The notes below the pieces were generated by a model, which was not told the origin of the DNA, ran no database searches, and saw nothing but the letters and a program-made list of their open reading frames with translations. 64,000 nucleotides of DNA. Origin: DASZIT01 sp963819695. GTDB taxonomy: Bacteria > Actinomycetota > Acidimicrobiia > Acidimicrobiales > RAAP-2. The position numbers were made by a program, and so were the translations under genes. Of this stretch, positions 8,948-18,377 are shown piece by piece. Each line of letters starts with the position of its first letter. Within the stretch, counting starts at the first letter, position 1. Where the stretch lies: the NCBI GenBank assembly GCA_963819695.1, contig CAWFXD010000001.1, positions 2,046,001 through 2,110,000 of the forward strand. The letters run 5' to 3'.

Positions 8948-10582
8948 CTAAGGGTAGTGGTCGGGCAGGTCGTTCTCGTACAGGACGGCGTCGCCGGGAC
9001 CCAGGTGATCGCGCACCCAGGCCACCGCCTCTGGACGGTTGGCCACCCAGGTCACCGCCATCCGGGCGGAACCGTTGGAGGCGGCCCCGGCCTCCAATGC
9101 CCGGCGGTTGGTCCGGCCGACCACCACCAGGCTGTCGGCGATGCCGGCGATCTCCGCCCCGAAAGAATAATTCTCCGCCCGTTGACGAGTCCCGAGCTCG
9201 ACCATCCCGGGGGTGACCACCGCGGTGGCGCCCTTGGTTCCTTCGCCGGGATCCGCCGCCTCGCCGGGGGGCTCGAGCCCGCCGAGCGCAGCCAATGCGG
9301 CCCGGGCGCCGGCCGGATTCGAATTGTAGGTGTCGTCGAGGATGGTGAACCCGGCGGGGGAACGCACGGCTTGCAGACGGTGACCCACCGCGGGAAGGTC
9401 GCCGAGAGCGGACACCATGGAGGATGTCTCGACTCCTACCGATCGCGCCGCCCCGATGGCACAGGCCAGGTTGGAGGGCTGCACCCCGGTGGGCAGCTCC
9501 ACCCGGGTCGCCACCGTTTCCCCGCCGACGGTCACGGTCACAAGGGTGGTGCCCGCCTCCCGGATGACGCTGACATCCGCGGAGGGGTCCGATGCCGAGC
9601 ACCGGACCACGTGCTTTCCTTCCACCGCCAGCCGGTGGGCCAGGGCGGCCAGCCGCGGATCGTCCACCTGGATCACCACATCCCGGGCCGGGACCGCGAT
9701 CTCCGACTTGGCTTCGACAATGCGATCCTCGGTTCCGAACCGCTCGAGGTGGACGGGGCCGATGGCGGTGATCACCGCCACCCGGGGCGGGCACCACCGG
9801 CACATGTCGGCGATCTCTCCCAGTCCGTAGGTGCCCATCTCGGCGATGAACACCTCGGTGCCGTCGGTCAGATGCTCGTTGATGGCCCGGGCCAGTCCCG
9901 CCCGGTTGTTGAAGCTGGCCGGGGTGGCCACCACCGACGAGGTGCGCTCGAGCAGGTGGACCAGGTGGTTCTTCGTCGAGGTCTTGCCATACGAGCCGGT
10001 GATCCCGACCACCGTCGGCGCCACCCGGTCCAACCGCCGCTGGGCGTCAACCACGAAATGGTCCGACAGCCGACGCTCGATCGGCGAGGTGATCACACAG
10101 GCCGCGTCCATCAGGAGAGGAACCCCCAGCGCGGCGATCACCGCCAACACCGAGGCCAGGCCGATGACCAACCCGATCCCCACCACCACGATCTCCAGGG
10201 CGACCCACACTCCGGCCAGGGTCCGGAGGCGGCGGGTCCAGGCCAGCGGCGCCGTCCGGCCCTTGAGCGAGAGGCCCAGCGGTCCGGCCGCCACCATCAG
10301 CCCGGTCAGGATCCCGGCCAGCGGGCGTATGACCGAGATGATCCCGGCCGCCACCGCCGTCGCCGCCATCGCCCGGTTGGCCGGGATGATCGTCCACCAG
10401 CGGGCGGCGAACCGGGTCGACGACCCGGCCAGGTAGTGCTCGCGTTGGGCCACCCGGAGCCATCGCAGCCCCGAAGGCACACACGCCAGCGCGCAGGCGG
10501 CCACCGTGATCCAGGCCACCCCGTGATGGAACCGGGCCAGAGACACCGCGGAGACAACCGTCGGCGACCCCATCGCCGTCAC
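8948..10582 (-). CDS. murF: UDP-MurNAc-tripeptide--D-Ala-D-Ala ligase with membrane N-terminus
   Basis: Adds D-Ala-D-Ala to UDP-MurNAc-tripeptide. The C-terminal 370 residues are a Mur ligase: ATP loop GITGSYGKTSTKN near residue 193, FNNRAGLARAI, the MGTYGLGEIADMC metal/substrate segment, an HLERFGT stretch and DDTYNSNPAGARAAL in the C-terminal domain. The first 170 residues are unlike E. coli MurF and hold several hydrophobic helices (WITVAACALACVPSGL, ILTGLMVAAGPLGL, VALEIVVVGIGLVIGLASVL), so the ligase is probably tethered to the membrane. GTG 10582 overlaps a TGA by four bases, suggesting coupling to the upstream hydrolase gene. Confidence 0.92.
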   Translation of the reverse strand: MTAMGSPTVVSAVSLARFHHGVAWITVAACALACVPSGLRWLRVAQREHYLAGSSTRFAARWWTIIPANRAMAATAVAAGIISVIRPLAGILTGLMVAAGPLGLSLKGRTAPLAWTRRLRTLAGVWVALEIVVVGIGLVIGLASVLAVIAALGVPLLMDAACVITSPIERRLSDHFVVDAQRRLDRVAPTVVGITGSYGKTSTKNHLVHLLERTSSVVATPASFNNRAGLARAINEHLTDGTEVFIAEMGTYGLGEIADMCRWCPPRVAVITAIGPVHLERFGTEDRIVEAKSEIAVPARDVVIQVDDPRLAALAHRLAVEGKHVVRCSASDPSADVSVIREAGTTLVTVTVGGETVATRVELPTGVQPSNLACAIGAARSVGVETSSMVSALGDLPAVGHRLQAVRSPAGFTILDDTYNSNPAGARAALAALGGLEPPGEAADPGEGTKGATAVVTPGMVELGTRQRAENYSFGAEIAGIADSLVVVGRTNRRALEAGAASNGSARMAVTWVANRPEAVAWVRDHLGPGDAVLYENDLPDHYP

Positions 10583-11366
10583 CCGACCTCACCGGCCCCA
10601 TCGCCGGCACCACCGAGCACCAACGTCGGAGGGCGCCCGGTGCCTCGGTGGGGGTGAGATGACCGACACCGGGGAGGGTGACCAGGGTCGACGATCTGAG
10701 CATCCCCTGGGCCCGGTCGGCCACCTCCACCGGCACTTCGGTGTCCTCGGCTCCCCACACCAGGTCCACGTGGCAACTCACCGCGGCGAGGTCATCGGGG
10801 CCGCGGGCCGCCCGCTCACCGAGCTCCTTCACGAACACCCCCCGCATCACGCCCTCGGCGGCCCGATAGTCGGGCGAGCCGTGTCGTTGGCGCAGGGCCT
10901 CCATCCGGTCGTCGCCGACCAGACCCCGGCGGTGGAGAAACCGGCCCACCCGGAACGACAGCGCCGGAGACGCCCGCGGGCCCTCCCGGTTGAGCAACGG
11001 CGCCCCGGTGAGCACCAGACGCTCGATGCGATCGGGAGCCAGCGCCGCCAACCGGACCGCCACCCGGCCCCCGAAGGAGTGGCCGACGACCGTGACCTGC
11101 TCAGCCAGGTTGTCGGCGCCGTCGAAGAGGGAAAGCAGGTGGCGGGCGTACTCGTCGGCTCCCCACGGCTCGGGGGGTGGTGGGGTGGCACCGAATCCGA
11201 ACAGGTCGAGGCCGATGGCGCCATGGGAGGCGGCGAACTCCGGATCTCCGAACACCCCGTCGAAGTCGCGGTGGGTACGCTGCCAACCGTGGAGGGCGAC
11301 AACGGTGGTGGCGCCCGAACCCCAGGTGGCGCCGAAGATACGACCGCCAGCGAACGACTTCAGCAC
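10579..11366 (-). CDS. Alpha/beta hydrolase, C-terminal frame uncertain
   Basis: Alpha/beta-hydrolase fold enzyme of unknown substrate. The oxyanion segment VVALHGWQRTHRDF, nucleophile elbow VVGHSFGGRVA, an acid in DLVWGAEDTEVP and the histidine in PGVGHLTPTEAPGAL are all present in order. The start GTG 11366 is preceded by GTAGGG. The frame does not close where the family should end: it runs on past the murF start. A shift just after GHLTPTEAP would bring it to the TGA at 10579-10581, which overlaps the murF GTG by four bases. I therefore place the end there, with reservations. The short intergenic gap to the divergent helicase gene probably holds both promoters. Confidence 0.7.
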
Positions 11367-11426
11367 CCGGCACACCCTACCGATAGCCTCGGCACCTGTG
11401 GAACCATTCGACCGGCGCGAACCGGC

Positions 11427-13002
11427 TTGACCAGCACTGACGAGGTCGGCCCGAAGGGGTTCGACGCCGCGCGGGGCGGCCTCACCGAGCCTCAGCGACA
11501 GGCGGTCGACTCCCCCGCCACCGCCATCTGCGTCCAGGCCGGGGCCGGGTCGGGGAAGACCCGGATCCTCACCCTCCGGGTCGCCCGCCGGATCCGGGAC
11601 GGGTCGGCCGAAGCCGATCACAGCGTGGTGGTCACCTTCACCCGGAAGGCAGCCCAGCAACTCCGGCAACGCCTGGGCAGCTTCGGGGTCGGGGTGGCCA
11701 TCCCCTCCACCACCGGCGCCGCCCCCGGGCCCGGGGTGCGGGCCGGCACCCTTCACCAGTTGGCCCTGACCCTGCTCCGGCGCCACGCCCTCGACGGCGG
11801 GAAGCCGCCGCCCAACGTGGCCGACCACCGGTTCCGACTGGTCTCCGAAATCGTCGGGGACCCGATGCTGGTGCCGGTGGTCGCCGCCGAGATCGGCTGG
11901 GCCAAGTCGCGCTCCCTCACCCCGGAGACCTACGGGTCGGCGGCCACCGACGCCGACCGCTCGCCATCGATCCCCGTCGACCGGGTCGCCGACCACTTCC
12001 GCGCCTATCAGGCGGCGCTGGCCCGACGCCACGCCATCGACCTCGACGATCTGGTGGTGGGAGCGGCCGACCTGATCTTCGGCGACGCCGCCTTCGCCGA
12101 GGGGGTGCGGTGGAGGTACCGGCACCTGTCGGTGGACGAGTTCCAGGACATCAACCCGGCCCAGTACCGGCTCATCGAGGCGCTGATGGGTGACCGGCGC
12201 GACCTGCTGGCGGTGGGTGACCCGAACCAGGCCATCTACGGATGGAACGGCGCCGACTCCGGGCTCATCACCCGCCTGCCCACCCTGGTCGCCGGCATGG
12301 AGGTGATCAGGCTCGACGAGAACCACCGGTCGACCCCGCAGGTGGTGGCGGCCGCGTCGGCGGCGTTGGGGAGCGCCGTCCACGGTGTCCCCCGGGCCTC
12401 CGGACCGGCCGGGCCGATGCCGGTGGTCACCGCCTATGACAACGAGACGGCCGAGGCCGAAGGGGTGGCGTCCCGCCTGCTGCACGAGATGGAGGGCGGC
12501 CGCACCTGGTCAGGCCAGGCGGTGCTGGCCCGAACCAACGATCAGCTGTCGGTGGTCAGCGGCGCGTTGAAACGTGCCGGCATCCCCTTCCGGATCGCCC
12601 CCGGGCCCGAGGCCCAGCCGCCCAAGCGGGCCGGCGGCGGCCAGCGCCGAAGAGCAGGACGCGGTGGAGTTGGCCACCTTCCATCGGGCCAAGGGTCTCG
12701 AATGGGGGTCGGTCTGCGTGATCGGCATCGAGGACGGGTATGTACCCATCGTTCACGCCGCCACCCCGGCGACGCTCGAGGAAGAACGCCGGCTGCTGTA
12801 CGTGGCCCTCACCCGGGCGTCCGAGCAGTTGCACTGTTCGTGGGCCCGCAGCCGTCGCACCAAGGGCGGCCGGCAGGTTGATCGGGAACCATCGCCCTGG
12901 TTGGCCGCGGTGGCCCGGGTGGCGAGGGCCGGCACCGGGCGCATCACCGCGGTGGATGCCGGTCGCCGCATCGCCGAGCTACGGGCGGGACTCGGGCGCT
13001 AA
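11427..13002 (+). CDS. Compact UvrD/PcrA-type helicase, split by a +1 frameshift
   Basis: Superfamily 1A DNA helicase. Motifs in order: Q motif LTEPQRQAVDSP, Walker A AGAGSGKTRIL, VVTFTRKAAQQLRQRL (Ia), VDEFQDINPAQYRL (II), GDPNQAIYGWNGAD (III), LDENHRSTPQV (IV), then in the next frame ATFHRAKGLEWGSVCV (V) and LLYVALTRASEQLHCS (VI). The frame changes between about 12610 and 12650. Only about 115 residues separate motif IV from motif V, against some 250 in UvrD, so the 2B subdomain is almost absent. About 525 residues after joining. The start is uncertain: TTG 11427 is the only candidate just before the first motif and has no clear ribosome binding site. Probably a repair helicase. Confidence 0.82.
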
Positions 13003-13006
13003 GGGT

Positions 13007-13222
13007 TCACCCCGGCTTCGACTGAAGGATCCAGAGTTCTCGGCGGAGTTCTTCGCTGCCGGGGTGGCGGCGATGGAGCAGGCAAACAGCACAGACGGCA
13101 ATCCCGCCGCCAAGGTCCTCGCCGGCTGGAACGGGGTGGGCTGGACCCGCATCGGCTGGCTCGAGGGCGTCGACCAGCCGACCTCCGGGGGCCGGGAGCA
13201 GAGCACCCGGGTGGTCAGCCAT
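13007..13222 (-). CDS. Hypothetical protein (71 aa) overlapping the ftsH-like stop
   Basis: A 71-residue frame whose ATG (13222) overlaps the end of the FtsH-like gene by eight bases, an arrangement that allows translational coupling. The sequence has an IAVCAVCLLHRRHPGSEEL segment with a C-x2-C pair and basic residues, and ends with ELWILQSKPG. I do not recognise a family. It fills the gap between the protease and the helicase, which otherwise would hold about 210 non-coding bases. It could be a chance frame in GC-rich DNA, and a competing frame on the same strand (12979-13236) is similar in length. Confidence 0.35.
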   Translation of the reverse strand: MADHPGALLPAPGGRLVDALEPADAGPAHPVPAGEDLGGGIAVCAVCLLHRRHPGSEELRRELWILQSKPG

Positions 13223-15098
13223 CGGTATGCGCCCACTCGGGCGACCGGGTGGTCTCGGCCGAGACGATCACGTCGATGATCTCGGTCCCGACGAGCTCGG
13301 AGCGGGAGACCAGCGCGTCCCGCAGCGCCTCGACCACCGATCGCTCGGAGGCGATGATGTCCCGGGCCGCCTGGTGGGCGGCGTGGAGCAACCCGTCGGC
13401 CTCAGCCCGGGCGCCGTCGTCACCCATCACCTTGTCGACCAGGGAGCCCCCGAACGGGCCGCCCGACCCCGCGGCGATCGAGAGCAGCGACGAGCCCATC
13501 CCGTAGCCGCCGACCATCGCACAGGCCAATCGGGTGGCACCGAGCAGGTCTCCGGCCGGGCCCGAGGACACGTTGCCGAAGAAGATCTCTTCCGCGGCCA
13601 GCCCACCCATAGCGATCCGGAGCAGAGCCTCCATCTCCTCCCGGGTCTGCATGAACCGCTCCTCGGTATCCGAGTGCTGCAGGAGCCCGAGCGAGTCCCG
13701 GCGCTTGATGATCGAGAGCACATCCAGCTTGCGGCCCTCCCCGACCACGTAGGCCACCGCCGCGTGCCCGGCTTCGTGAGTGGCCACCCGCTGCCGCTCG
13801 GCATCGGTGTACACCGCGGGATCGGTCACCCCGAGTTCCACCGACAGCTTGGCCGCGGAGATGTCGGCCATGGTCATCTCGGTCCGACCGTCGGTCAGCG
13901 CCACGATCAACGACTCGTCCAACAGCCGCTCGAGATCGGCGGGCGAGTAACCCATGGTCATGCCGGCGAGCTCGTCGATGACGGCCCCGGCCGACAGGGC
14001 CTCGACGTGGCTCTTCTTGGCCAGATAGTACGCAATGATGTCGGATCGGCCGGCCCGGCCGGGCAAGCCGAAGTAGATCGAGCGGTCGAACCGGCCCGGT
14101 CGGATCAAGGCCGGATCCAGGTCGTCGCGGCGGTTGGTGGCCGCCACCACCAGGATATTCGGCCGGTCCAGCTGGGGTTTGGACAGTTGGTGGCGGGCCG
14201 ACAGGAACTTGTTGGCCAGGTCGACATAGAAGCCGGCCAGCCGTTGGCCCTTGGTCGGTTCGTCGAAGCTCTGAAGCTGGACGAGCAGCTCGTTGACCAC
14301 CCCGGATACCCCCTGGGTACCGGAGGACGACATGCCCTGGCGGGCCGACCCGATGGCGTCGATCTCCTCGATGAACCCGATGGCCCCGCCTTCCGCCCGG
14401 GCGTATTTGCGCAAGGCCCGGAAGTAGCTGCGGATCTTGCGATTGGTCTGGCCGTAGAACATCGACTGGAACGAGCTCGACGAGACGAACAGGAACGGGA
14501 CGCCGGCATCCTTGGCCATGGCTTTGGCGGTGAAGGTCTTGCCCGTCCCCGGCGGTCCCTCGAACAGGAGCCCCCGGCGGGGGGCGCCGCCCATGTGGTC
14601 ACGAAACGCCTGGTGGCCGAGAAAGAGATTGATGGTGCGGCTGACTTCGGCCTTGTTGGCGTCGATCCCGACCACATCATCGAGGCCGACATCGAGCTGG
14701 TCGGGCCGATAGAGGATGTGGGGCGACTTGCCGGCCCCGAGCATGGGGGCGAGCATGACCACGATCAAGACGAGGATCAGCACCCCGGCCGGGACCATCG
14801 GGACCATCGAAGCTGGGATGTGGGGGAAGGTGACCAACCAGTGGCCGGTCAGGTCCCGATAACCGAAGAACCCGAACGGGATCAGCAAGAGGAGCGCGGT
14901 GCGCCTCAGCCGGTTGCGGCGGTGGTGCTCCTTCACCCGGGCTACATCGACTCCCCGGGTGGCGGTACCCGAGGTAAGCAGCCCGGCCACCGCGTAGCCC
15001 GCCGTCTGGGGACCCGGGCCGGACCTGGCGGTGTGGTCGTTGGCGACAGCCCTACCGTGCTGATTGAATTCCGGCGGCCCCGAAGTCGGCTTTGGCAT
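13215..15098 (-). CDS. FtsH-like membrane AAA+ zinc protease
   Basis: Membrane-anchored ATP-dependent protease of the FtsH type. Two hydrophobic helices lie in the first 130 residues (RRTALLLLIPFGFFGYRDL and MVPMVPAGVLILVLIVVML). The AAA domain has Walker A FEGPPGTGKTFTAKA, Walker B GFIEEIDAIG and an arginine-finger region PALIRPGRFDR; the peptidase domain has the zinc site ATHEAGHAAVA and a later Asp in GPAGDLLGATRLA. In canonical FtsH Walker B reads FIDEIDA, so here the first Asp is Glu. A 45-residue insertion with GFYVDLANKFLSARHQ lies between Walker B and the sensor. Start ATG 15098 has GGGAG six bases upstream. 627 residues. It may be a second, specialised paralogue rather than the housekeeping FtsH. 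Confidence 0.88.
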   Translation of the reverse strand: MPKPTSGPPEFNQHGRAVANDHTARSGPGPQTAGYAVAGLLTSGTATRGVDVARVKEHHRRNRLRRTALLLLIPFGFFGYRDLTGHWLVTFPHIPASMVPMVPAGVLILVLIVVMLAPMLGAGKSPHILYRPDQLDVGLDDVVGIDANKAEVSRTINLFLGHQAFRDHMGGAPRRGLLFEGPPGTGKTFTAKAMAKDAGVPFLFVSSSSFQSMFYGQTNRKIRSYFRALRKYARAEGGAIGFIEEIDAIGSARQGMSSSGTQGVSGVVNELLVQLQSFDEPTKGQRLAGFYVDLANKFLSARHQLSKPQLDRPNILVVAATNRRDDLDPALIRPGRFDRSIYFGLPGRAGRSDIIAYYLAKKSHVEALSAGAVIDELAGMTMGYSPADLERLLDESLIVALTDGRTEMTMADISAAKLSVELGVTDPAVYTDAERQRVATHEAGHAAVAYVVGEGRKLDVLSIIKRRDSLGLLQHSDTEERFMQTREEMEALLRIAMGGLAAEEIFFGNVSSGPAGDLLGATRLACAMVGGYGMGSSLLSIAAGSGGPFGGSLVDKVMGDDGARAEADGLLHAAHQAARDIIASERSVVEALRDALVSRSELVGTEIIDVIVSAETTRSPEWAHTDG

Positions 15099-15343
15099 AG
15101 ATGACTCCCTCATCTTCCCGTCGCCCCCTGCCATGGTAATCGTGGGCGATCTGACAATGGAACGGGGAAGGAGAGCGAAACTTGTCTTATTGGTGCCGGG
15201 CGTCCGAGCTTCGCCACCAGGGAGAATGACGAGCCGTCAAGAATTGAGGCAGTAAGGGCTGGTCACCGGGGCATTCTGGCCAGGTTCCCGGGTGGGGACC
15301 CCGGCCATCGTGTTAGCCGTCGGGCAGAGGTTTCCGAGCGCGA

Positions 15344-17261
15344 TCAGGGAGCGGGCACGGTCGGACATGCAGTCGTACCCGCAGTGCCATATTTGTTCTT
15401 GAGCGCGGGGCAGAGCAACGACGGAGAGATCGCCGACGAATTGAGGTTGTAGGAGGCGGTGCCCGGATTCAGGTAGCTGGGCGGAGCCACCAACTCGAGT
15501 CGGGGATCCCAGGTGTAGTACTTGCTGTATCCCGTGACGAGGTTACTGCCGCTAAAGGTGCCCACCGCCCCTCGGGCTTCCTGCTGAACCGAGCCGTAGA
15601 TATAGAGCCTTCCGAGAGGACCACCGGAGGAATAGTTATCGACCCCAAAAGACTGGGTGAGCCCGAGGAGGGCTGCGTCGACCGTGAGGGAGTTGCTGCC
15701 CGGAGAGTCGACCGGGTTGCAGAGAGGTGGAGGGGCCACCTGTCCGGATCCACAGTTGGGCAGCGGATCGCCCTGGGAGTAGCAATTGAAGAAGCAGAGG
15801 GGCTGGTCCGTGGGGTAGACGGGGTGATTGATCTCGATGTACTGGTTGGCGATGAGGCCAAGGGCGTCGTTGTTGGGATACGTCTGGTCGGAGCGGTAGT
15901 TGCAGGCGCTCTGCTGGGCGGTTCCCACCCAGTGGCCCGCGCAGTCTTGGTAGGTCAGAGCTCCCGTAATGATGATGTCGTTGGAAGTGCCGATGGTCAA
16001 TACTCCACTTCCCGTCGAGCTTGCCGCCAACGAGCCGCTCACGAATGCATCGCCCTCCGAGTCCTGGGTCGCCGAGCCCGTCCACCCGAAATAGCAGGGC
16101 AATCCGTTTCCGTTGTTGGCGCAGGTCTGGGCATACGGGTGCCCAGTGTGTAGGGGGTCGTCGAACGGATTGGCCCCAGCCCCCGTGAGTTGGCTGTTGG
16201 CATTGGCGGTGTGGGCAACCGCGTTGTCGACATAGATGACTCCGTTGGCTGGCAGGCTGCCGTTGGTATTGAGCGGACAGCCGGGGCTGGCTGTCGCCGT
16301 ATCCGGGCTCGTCACCGTCATGGTTCCCGCGGTGGTCGAACCCGTCAACGTGATGGTTGTCGGACCGTAGTAAACGCAACCGTTGTTGGGAGCGGCGATG
16401 TTCGCCACCAGTTTGAGGGAGGAGTCATCAGCCGGCGGGGTCTGGTGAGGCTGATTGAACGCACTTGTCACGGTGTTGTAGATACCGACGTCGGACGAGC
16501 AGTTGGGTGGAGCGCTGCCGTCGACGAACTGGCAGCCCGGGTCTTGGGTCTTGACCGAAGCCTTGTTGGCTGATGTCCCGAAATTGGGAGCCCCGGAGAC
16601 ATAGATGGAGTCGTTGGAGAACACCGGACCGTTGACGACGTCGTTCGGTCCGTAGTACACGGCTCCGCAGTTGCCCCCAGGACCGTTGTAGCCATTGGCC
16701 CAGTTGTACTTACAGACCGCATTTGGGCCGGTGTAGACGGGATTGCTGACGTTGGTATCAGAAGCCTGGAAGTCGCTCCACCACAAGTTGGTGAGGAACC
16801 CGTTGACGGGAGCCATGTTCGCAACCGAGGACTGGTACGCATAGTGATTGGGGAAGCCAGCCACACCCACGATCTGGACCTGAAGTGACGAAAGCGATCC
16901 GTCGGCGTTGAATACCGGCTGTGGGTTGTCGAATAGATACCACTCCGGAATGGTGCCGTTGCCGCCATCGGTATTGGAGACAAGATTCCACATCTGGTAC
17001 TGGGCTCCGGTGCAGAGTGCGCTCCCGTTGGTGGAGGTGTTGCAGTTGGCCAGGTTGGGATTGGTGTTGATGATGCTCTGGTAGGCGTTCATACCCGCCT
17101 CCAAACCTCGATAGGCGGAGTGCTGAATGGTGTTCGCCTGTAACAACGGGTCCGTCTGGAGGGTCTGAGCGACGAGCATCACTCCGACGGTCATGAGGAG
17201 GAAGGACAGGGCCATCACCATGACCACTGCTTGTCCCGCCTCGCGACCCGCCGCGCTTCAT
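15344..17261 (-). CDS. Large PilX-like pilus assembly protein, probable frameshift near its start
   Basis: A 627-residue exported protein with one N-terminal hydrophobic helix (MALSFLLMTVGVMLVAQTL) and a long Asn/Gly/Ser/Thr/Pro-rich outer part with scattered cysteines. The N-terminus looks like PilX-type minor pilins, which lack Glu at +5 and carry an EAGQAVVMVMALS lead. Upstream DNA encodes MKRGGSRGG from ATG 17261 in one frame and REAGQAVVM in the next; dropping one G in the GGCGGG run joins them as MKRGGSREAGQA. Without repair, GTG 17227 is the start. It is the last and third gene of the first prepilin operon, which matches the position of the glycine-rich PilX-like gene in the second operon. 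The outer domain resembles no family I know. Confidence 0.65.
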
Positions 17262-17338
17262 GTGTCGAGAGAAACCTCGGCGGATCTGCTGTGTGCGGCC
17301 TGCCATGGTTGCGGTGCGTCTGTGTGTCTTCACGTCGG

Positions 17339-18377
17339 TTACCCCACCGTCGGACTGTAGAGAAATGAACTGGAAGAGAGGCGGTAGACGATGGTGTCGT
17401 CTTCCGCCGGCGTGAGTAGAAGCGACTTCGAGCCCGGGCTCTTGATGAACAGGTCGATCTCTACGCCTTGAACCTCATCGGCAGGGCACAGGTCTCGGGG
17501 GGCGGTTCCGGTGCATGATACCGAATGTCGAGGCGATCGAGCTCGAGGCAACGGAGGATTGGACCCCCGCGGCGTTGAGGAGGATGTAGGTGAAGACCGG
17601 CGACGGGGCGGTTGCCGGAAAAGGGGCATAGGTCGAGTTGACAACGTTGGAAATCGATGCCACCCGCTTCGCCGGATTGCTGTTGAAGGTGCAGGTCGCC
17701 AGTGGACTCGCGGCCGATGGGCAACTGCCGGCATCGGCGAGTTGGTCGGTCACCGTGAAGGTCGTCCCGGAGAGCGAGGCGACCACCCTTGCCGGTTGAC
17801 CCGCGACGCCGACGTTGGCGTAGAAGATCGCCGAGGTGGTGGTTTCGGCATTGAAAGTAAGGTTCTGTGTTCCGGAACCGGTTGCGGCTTGGGACATCGT
17901 GATGCTCGAAGTGCTGTTTACGCTGACCACGAGGGTGCCGGCCGCGATGTTGGTTCCCGAGATCGCCATGCCCGGCACATACACGCCGGTGGTAAAGAGC
18001 GCGGCACTGGTCAGCGTCTTTGTAGCGTTCGTCGTGCAGGGGATTGCCGCACCGGCCCCGACCACAAACGGGGGCAGGGGCCTCAGCGGATTGCCGTACT
18101 GGGGTCCGGGTTCGACCTCGGTTCTGACCAGCCGCTGGATGTTGGTGGAGACGGGAAGAATCTGTTGGGTGTTCGCGTAGGAGGAATGGACCAAGTTGCT
18201 GACGTTCAAGAAGGTGTCGAGCGAAATTGTGGCCAGGGTGCCCACTGTCACGAACAGGATGGCCGAGACAAGGAGTTCGACCATGGTGAGGCCGCGGTCG
18301 TCTCGTGTATCCATCCGCCGCCGGAAGCCTGACGGCAACCTTTGAACTCCGCCGGTCTCTGGCTGCGAGCGCCTCAT
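17339..18377 (-). CDS. PilW-like prepilin, C-terminal +1 frameshift
   Basis: Type IV prepilin with class III signal: basic leader ending RDDRG, cleavage before LTMVELLVSAILFVTVG, with Glu at +5 of the mature protein as prepilin peptidase substrates require. About 290 residues of Ser/Thr/Ala-rich beta-type sequence follow. Near 17510 the coding moves to the next frame, which reads CTGTAPRDLCPADEVQGVE and ends FLYSPTVG at 17339; single-base insertion explains it. The ATG at 18377 overlaps the stop of the preceding prepilin (ATGA), so translation is coupled; ATG 18314 is an alternative. A minor pilin or pseudopilin; the C-terminal disulphide-type cysteines suggest an exposed position. Confidence 0.75.

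Noticed and set aside
10659..11426. Long upstream extension of the helicase frame
   Set aside because: It overlaps the hydrolase gene on the other strand and shows no helicase or other family similarity.
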